Shown in pieces: positions 9,465 through 13,149 of a stretch of 13,149 nt of DNA. Location: the NCBI GenBank assembly GCA_038239195.1, contig JBBSEZ010000281.1, forward strand, positions 1 through 13,149, written 5' to 3'. The notes below the pieces were generated by a model. It searched no databases. It had not been told where the DNA came from and saw nothing but the letters and a program-made list of their open reading frames with translations. How positions within the stretch are numbered: the stretch's first letter is position 1; the number at the start of each line of letters is the position of its first letter. The position numbers were made by a program, and so were the translations under genes. Source of the DNA: JBBSEZ01 sp038239195. GTDB lineage: Bacteria; Planctomycetota; Planctomycetia; Gemmatales; Gemmataceae.

Positions 9465-10454
9465 ATGAACAACGTCATTCGCGTGGCCGTGACGGGCGCC
9501 GCCGGGCAGGTCGCCTATTCCCTCATCAACCGCATCGCCTCCGGCGAGGTGTTCGGCCCCAACCAGAAGGTCGTCCTCCAACTCCTCGAAATCGCGCCGG
9601 CGCTGCCCGCGCTCGAGGGCGTGGCGATGGAGCTCGACGACTGCTCCTTCCCCACGCTCGCCGGCATCGTCTCGACCGACGACCCCAACCGCGCCTTCAA
9701 GGACGCCAACTGGGCGCTCCTCGTCGGCGCCTTTCCCCGCAAGCAGGGCATGGAGCGCAAGGACCTGCTCGGCATGAACGGCAAGATCTTCGTCGGCCAG
9801 GGCAAGGCCATCGCCGCCAACGCCGCCAAGGACGTGCGCATCGTCGTCGTCGGCAACCCCTGCAACACCAACTGCCTCGTCGCCTACTCCAACGGCCGGG
9901 ACGTTCCCGCCGAGCGCTGGACCGCCATGACGCGCCTCGACCACAACCGCGCGCGCACCGCCCTGGCCAAGAAGGCAGGCGTCCCGGTCGAGGAGGTCAA
10001 GAAGGTCACCATCTGGGGCAACCACAGCAACACGCAGTATCCCGACTTCACCAACGCCACCATCTCGGGAAAGCCGGCCCCCACCGTCATCGCCGACCGC
10101 GCCTGGCTCGAAAGCACGTTCGTGCCCGGCGTGCAGACGCGCGGCGCCGCCGTCATCAAGGCCCGCGGGCTCAGTTCGGCCATGTCGGCCGGCAACGGCG
10201 CCCTCGACCACGTCAAATCGCTGGTGAAGGCGACCCCCGCCGACGACTGGGTGAGCATGGCCACCGTGTCCAAAGGCGAGTACGGGGTGCCCGCCGGGCT
10301 GGTCTTCGGCTACCCCTGCCGTACCGACGGCAAGGGCGGTTACTCCGTCGTCGAGGGCGTGCAACTCGACGCGTTCGGGCAGGACAAATTCAAGCTCACG
10401 CTCACCGAATTGCTCGAGGAGCGCGATGCGGTGCGAGATTTGCTCCCGAGTTAA
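9465..10454 (+). CDS. mdh: Malate dehydrogenase, cytosolic-type
   Basis: NAD-dependent interconversion of malate and oxaloacetate in the TCA cycle; cytosolic. From MNNVIRVAVTGAAGQ the protein is 329 residues, normal for the MDH group related to eukaryotic cytosolic enzymes. Seen: the nucleotide-binding GAAGQ (11-15); an acidic Glu42 after the second strand, which fits NAD; the mobile-loop GAFPRKQGMERKDLL (88-102) with substrate arginines Arg92 and Arg98; GNPCNTNCLV (130-139); the catalytic pair Asp159 in TRLDHNRA and His187 in IWGNHSNTQYPDF. The GNHSNTQYPD form and the PRKQGMERKDLL loop separate it from lactate dehydrogenase-like bacterial MDHs. It is transcribed divergently from gap and is followed at 55 bases by a WD40 gene on the same strand. 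Identity is secure. Confidence 0.97.
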   Translation: MNNVIRVAVTGAAGQVAYSLINRIASGEVFGPNQKVVLQLLEIAPALPALEGVAMELDDCSFPTLAGIVSTDDPNRAFKDANWALLVGAFPRKQGMERKDLLGMNGKIFVGQGKAIAANAAKDVRIVVVGNPCNTNCLVAYSNGRDVPAERWTAMTRLDHNRARTALAKKAGVPVEEVKKVTIWGNHSNTQYPDFTNATISGKPAPTVIADRAWLESTFVPGVQTRGAAVIKARGLSSAMSAGNGALDHVKSLVKATPADDWVSMATVSKGEYGVPAGLVFGYPCRTDGKGGYSVVEGVQLDAFGQDKFKLTLTELLEERDAVRDLLPS

Positions 10455-10476
10455 AGTGCGATGCGCTCAGAGGGCC

Positions 10477-10502
10477 CCCTCGCCTGGCGTTTCGCGCGAG
10501 GG
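10477..10502 (+). other. Hairpin covering the WD40 gene ribosome binding site
   Basis: CCCTCGC (10477-10483) pairs with GCGAGGG (10496-10502) around a 12-base loop. The right arm contains the GAGGG at 10498-10502 that would serve the GTG start at 10510, so the fold could hide that site or could simply end the mdh transcript. There is no T-run. Confidence 0.35.
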
Positions 10503-10509
10503 CCGTGCC

Positions 10510-11451
10510 GTGCGCATCGTTCACCGACACCAGGGCATCGCCGAGGCCGTCGCGTATTCGCCGGATTCGTCGCTGCTGGCGTCGGCCGGCGAGGATGGCG
10601 TTCGTACCTCGCCGTCGCGGAGCGAGCAACCGCTGCGCCTCCAGGGCATCACCGACGTCGAGCGCGTCGCGTCCCTGGCCTTCATGCCTCACGGGCAGCG
10701 GTTGGCGGTCCTCGGCGATTTCGGCGCGCTCCAACTCTGGAGCTTTCCCGAGCACTGCGTCCTCGCCACGCACGCGCCGGCCGAGGGGGGCCCCGTGCTC
10801 GGCAACGCGTTGGAAGGCGTCCCGACCGAGAGCAACGCCTGGGCCGTCTGGGAGCTCGCCTACCACCCAGAGCGTCGCCTCGCGGCGGGCTCCTACTGCG
10901 TAGGCATGTCCAACCCCCGCTACGTCCTCCTCTGGGAGCTCGGCCCCCCGCCGCGCCGGCGGGCCCTCTGGCAACACGACGCCTTCCTCCCTGCCATCGA
11001 ACTGTCGCCCAGTGGCCGGCTCATCGCCTCCGGCTCGTGGGACCGGACGCTCGTCGTCGGCGACACGACGACCGGCCAGGCCATCGCCCGGTGGAGCGCC
11101 CCCGGCCGGGTCAACTGCTTACTCTTCCTCGACGACGACACCCTGCTGGCCGGCGTCGGCTTCTCCATCGTTTGCCTCGACGTTCCCTCCCTCAGCCCGC
11201 GCTGGAAGCTCGCCGCCCACCGCAACCGCATCACCGCCCTGGCCGTCTCCGGCGACCGGCGCACCCTCATCAGCGCCAGCGACGACCAGACCGTTGCCAC
11301 CTGGGACCTCGCCACGCGGCGATCGGTGTTCTGCTTCCACTTTCCCACCTGGACCGACGCCCACCACTGTCTCGCCGTCGCCCCCGATGGGCAGACCGCC
11401 GCCGTCGCCGGCCAGAATGGCGACGTGGCCGTCTGGGACCTGGACGATTGA
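10510..11451 (+). CDS. WD40 repeat (beta-propeller) protein of unknown function
   Basis: From the GTG at 10510 the protein has 313 residues and consists almost wholly of WD40-like blades, about seven, enough for one closed propeller. Blade ends are recognisable as LQLWSF (74-79), VLLWELG (139-145), TLVVGDTTTG (180-189), TVATWDLAT (261-269) and VAVWDLDD (306-313); the first blade is degenerate. There is no signal peptide, membrane segment or kinase/caspase/sigma domain, unlike many large planctomycete WD40 fusions, so it is probably a cytosolic scaffold. GAGGG lies 7 bases before the GTG. Longer in-frame starts exist (ATG 10426, overlapping mdh; GTG 10456), but they add a leader that does not fit a propeller strand. 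It follows mdh on the same strand, with no evidence of a functional link. The fold call is firm; the role is unknown. Confidence 0.85.
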   Translation: MRIVHRHQGIAEAVAYSPDSSLLASAGEDGVRTSPSRSEQPLRLQGITDVERVASLAFMPHGQRLAVLGDFGALQLWSFPEHCVLATHAPAEGGPVLGNALEGVPTESNAWAVWELAYHPERRLAAGSYCVGMSNPRYVLLWELGPPPRRRALWQHDAFLPAIELSPSGRLIASGSWDRTLVVGDTTTGQAIARWSAPGRVNCLLFLDDDTLLAGVGFSIVCLDVPSLSPRWKLAAHRNRITALAVSGDRRTLISASDDQTVATWDLATRRSVFCFHFPTWTDAHHCLAVAPDGQTAAVAGQNGDVAVWDLDD

Positions 11452-11604
11452 GCGTCCTTTTCCATCCTCCACGCTCCCACCTTCACTCCTTCCTCTTTTT
11501 TCTCGCCCTGCCCCTGGCGGACACACGACCTACGCGTTATCCTTATCATTTCACGATGTTGTGAGAGAGGTGCGCTCGCCCAACAGCCAGGAGATGGCTC
11601 CCCC
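11452..11604 (+). promoter_or_regulatory. Intergenic region before pssA-ribE
   Basis: A 153-base spacer, markedly pyrimidine-rich in its first half (11458-11510) and then more AT-rich around TTATCCTTATCATTTCAC (11537-11554). It probably holds the promoter for pssA-ribE. A short TCAC-6-GTGA dyad occurs at 11551-11564, too small to call an operator. AGGAGA at 11589-11594, 10 bases before the GTG at 11605, is the pssA ribosome binding site. Confidence 0.4.
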
Positions 11605-12423
11605 GTGAAACGAATCGCTTTCCTCCCGACGCTGCTGACCCTGGGCAATGGCATCTGCGGATTTGCCGCCATCGCCTACGCCAGCAAGATCACCCTCCAC
11701 GGCGAGATGCAAGGCGCCGACGTCAACTCGCTGTTCCTCTGGAGCGCCGGGCTGATCCTGGCCGCGATGGTCTTCGACGCCCTCGACGGCTATGCCGCTC
11801 GCCTGTCGCGCTCCGCCAGCGAGTTCGGCGGGCAGCTCGACAGCCTGTGCGATGCCATCAGCTTCGGCGCCGCCCCCGCGTTCCTCCTGCTCCGCCTCGG
11901 CCAGGAGTGGCAGGCGCACAACCCCAACGTCGCCAAGACCGTTGCCGTCATCTCCGCGTTCTACCTCGCCTGCACCATCCTTCGCCTCGCTCGCTTCAAC
12001 ACCGAGAACACGCCCGACCCCTCCAGCCACAAGCGCTTCAAGGGCCTGCCCTCCCCGGCCGCCGCCGGCTGCCTGGCGTCGGTCGTCGTGCTGCGCTCCG
12101 CCTGGCCCTCGGAATGGTTCGGCTTCGACGAGGCCCGCATCCACGGGTTCGTCAAGGTCTGGGCGCCTCTCGGGGCCCTCGCTCTCGCGCTGTTGATGGT
12201 GTCGCGCCTTCCCTATCCACACTTCACGCGCGCCCTGCTCCGCGGCCGCAAGCAGTTCCAGTTTGTTGTCCAGGCCCTGCTGGTCCTGGCCGTCGTCGCC
12301 CTGGCCCCCGAGATCGCGTTCTTCCTGATGTTCTGGCTCTACGCCCTGACGCCCCCGCTGCGCTACCTCCTCCAGCAGGCCCGCCGCCAGCCGGTGCCCG
12401 CGCATAGCCCCGGGCTGGATTGA
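11605..12423 (+). CDS. pssA: CDP-diacylglycerol-serine O-phosphatidyltransferase (phosphatidylserine synthase, type II)
   Basis: Integral inner-membrane enzyme joining CDP-diacylglycerol and L-serine to give phosphatidylserine and CMP, the first step towards phosphatidylethanolamine. The full CDP-alcohol phosphatidyltransferase signature D-x2-D-G-x2-A-R-x8-G-x3-D-x3-D is present, with Asp58, Asp61, Gly62, Ala65, Arg66, Gly75, Asp79 and Asp83. LPTLLTLGNGICGFAAI near the start, LRLARFN (126-132) and FKGLPSPAAAG (145-155) are typical of PssA and separate it from PgsA and cardiolipin synthase. Several hydrophobic helices are visible (about 10-27, 43-58, 112-128, 186-200, 220-248). Its 272 residues are within the family range. 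The start is GTG: the nearby ATG at 11594 runs into a stop after four codons. The ribE start follows the stop codon by 6 bases, indicating co-translation. Confidence 0.95.
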   Translation: MKRIAFLPTLLTLGNGICGFAAIAYASKITLHGEMQGADVNSLFLWSAGLILAAMVFDALDGYAARLSRSASEFGGQLDSLCDAISFGAAPAFLLLRLGQEWQAHNPNVAKTVAVISAFYLACTILRLARFNTENTPDPSSHKRFKGLPSPAAAGCLASVVVLRSAWPSEWFGFDEARIHGFVKVWAPLGALALALLMVSRLPYPHFTRALLRGRKQFQFVVQALLVLAVVALAPEIAFFLMFWLYALTPPLRYLLQQARRQPVPAHSPGLD

Positions 12424-12429
12424 CCCCGC

Positions 12430-13065
12430 ATGTTCACCGGGCTTGTCGAGTCCCTCGGCACGGTTGGCCAACTCGCCTTCGACGGGGCGGGCTGCCGCCT
12501 CACCCTCACGGCCCCCGTCCTCGCGGCCCAGCTCGTCCTCGGCGAGAGCGTGGCCATCAACGGCGCCTGCCTGACCGTGGTGGCCCACGACGAGCAAACG
12601 GCTGCCTTCCAGGTCGGCCCCGAAACGCTCCGCCGCACCAATCTGGGCGCGCTGCAAGTCGGCGAGCGCGTCAACCTCGAGCGCTCCCTGCGCCTGAGCG
12701 ACCGCCTGGGGGGCCATCTCGTTCAGGGGCACGTGGACGGCGTCGGCCAGATCGCCGATCGCATCTCCCAGCCGGGCGAAGGCGGAGAATGGGTGACGAC
12801 GTGGTTCGCCTGTGCGGCGGAACTGGCTGCGCAGCTCGTCCCCAAGGGCTCGGTGGCCGTCGACGGCGTCAGCCTCACTGTCGTGGGCTCCGAGGAGGAC
12901 CGTTTCAGCGTGATGCTGATCCCTCACACCCTCAAACACACAACCCTGGGCTTCAAAGGCATCGGCTCGCCTGTTAATCTGGAAACAGACATGCTGGCGA
13001 AGTACGTGTGGAAGTGCCTCTCCCTTCAATGTCGGGGGCCCGGGACGGGAGAGACAAACACGTAG
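12430..13065 (+). CDS. ribE: Riboflavin synthase, alpha subunit
   Basis: Last step of riboflavin synthesis: two 6,7-dimethyl-8-ribityllumazine molecules give riboflavin and 5-amino-6-ribitylaminouracil; cytosolic homotrimer. The two homologous lumazine-binding barrels are clear. The first starts with the invariant MFTGLVES and includes INGACLTVV (43-51) with Cys47. The second includes GGHLVQGHVDGVG (94-106) and its counterpart VDGVSLTVV (144-152), where Ser replaces that Cys as expected. The protein ends with LETDMLAKYVWK (184-195) plus about 16 residues; its 211 residues are typical. No strong Shine-Dalgarno sequence lies before the ATG, so translation is probably coupled to pssA, 6 bases upstream. 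No FMN riboswitch is visible before this gene or pssA, and no other rib gene is in the window. The gene is complete despite lying near the window edge. Confidence 0.97.
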   Translation: MFTGLVESLGTVGQLAFDGAGCRLTLTAPVLAAQLVLGESVAINGACLTVVAHDEQTAAFQVGPETLRRTNLGALQVGERVNLERSLRLSDRLGGHLVQGHVDGVGQIADRISQPGEGGEWVTTWFACAAELAAQLVPKGSVAVDGVSLTVVGSEEDRFSVMLIPHTLKHTTLGFKGIGSPVNLETDMLAKYVWKCLSLQCRGPGTGETNT

Positions 13066-13083
13066 GGTGGGCTGAGTCTTTGG

Positions 13084-13117
13084 GGGCCACCCCGCGCGAG
13101 GTTGGCGTGGGGGGCCC
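13084..13117 (+). terminator. Possible imperfect hairpin after ribE
   Basis: GGGCC at 13084-13088 can pair with GGCCC at 13113-13117, and an inner CGC/GCG (13093-13095 / 13105-13107) closes a 9-base loop, with mismatches and a bulge between. There is no T-run; the sequence afterwards degenerates into poly-C. It is a weak candidate for the pssA-ribE terminator. Confidence 0.25.
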
Positions 13118-13126
13118 GGGAACCCG

Positions 13127-13146
13127 CCCCCCCCCCCCCCCCCCCC
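13127..13146. repeat. Poly-C homopolymer at the window end
   Basis: Twenty consecutive C, preceded by CCCG and followed by GCC to the last base. This is most simply a contig-end artefact, such as a poly-G read tail in complement. A true homopolymer that broke the assembly is possible but less likely. Confidence 0.9.
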
Positions 13147-13149
13147 GCC

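Noticed and set aside
10426..10509. Longer start for the WD40 gene overlapping mdh by 29 bases
   Set aside because: The added residues are Cys/Arg-rich and do not resemble a propeller strand or signal peptide, while the GTG at 10510 has a well-placed GAGGG.
11551..11564. A TCAC-6-GTGA dyad as an operator upstream of pssA
   Set aside because: Only four paired bases and no second copy; expected by chance in a spacer of this length.
11551..13029. A 492-codon minus-strand frame opposite pssA and ribE
   Set aside because: It spans two certain genes and their junction and has a Gly/Glu/Ala-rich antisense composition with no motif.

Overview
This GC-rich window (roughly two thirds G+C by eye) looks like a chromosomal contig from a bacterium. 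I infer a Planctomycete, probably a Gemmata-like lineage, from the enlarged RND permease, the TolC-like protein with a proline-rich tail, the free-standing WD40 protein and the overall style of the proteins. That taxonomic call rests on recognition, not on a search. The left edge cuts a gene, and the right edge runs into a 20-base C homopolymer that looks like a contig-end artefact. I see no tRNA, rRNA, CRISPR array, insertion sequence or phage gene.

Region 1 (1-6799, + strand) is a three-gene tripartite efflux operon in the order outer-membrane TolC-like protein (5' truncated), RND inner-membrane permease, periplasmic adaptor. The gaps are 33 and 51 bases and each downstream gene has its own Shine-Dalgarno sequence. 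The three proteins should form one envelope-spanning, proton-driven export machine. The permease is about 220 residues longer than AcrB and has altered charges in its proton relay. A strong hairpin between the convergent adaptor and pgk genes could end both transcripts.

Region 2 (6850-9323, - strand) carries the glycolytic pair gap then pgk, which catalyse successive steps from glyceraldehyde-3-phosphate to 3-phosphoglycerate. Between them lies a short remnant of a second gap 3' end. Divergent from gap is mdh (+ strand, 9465-10454), a cytosolic-type malate dehydrogenase, with a shared 141-base promoter region.

Region 3 (10510-13065, + strand) contains a seven-bladed WD40 protein of unknown role, then pssA (phosphatidylserine synthase) and ribE (riboflavin synthase alpha), the last two separated by only 6 bases.

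The window is mainly housekeeping metabolism plus one efflux operon. I did not find a new defence or mobile system. The points most worth a second look are the relocated charge and extra membrane hairpin in the RND permease, the gap remnant, and a repeated 5'-to-3' shift from C-ending to G-ending codons within genes.
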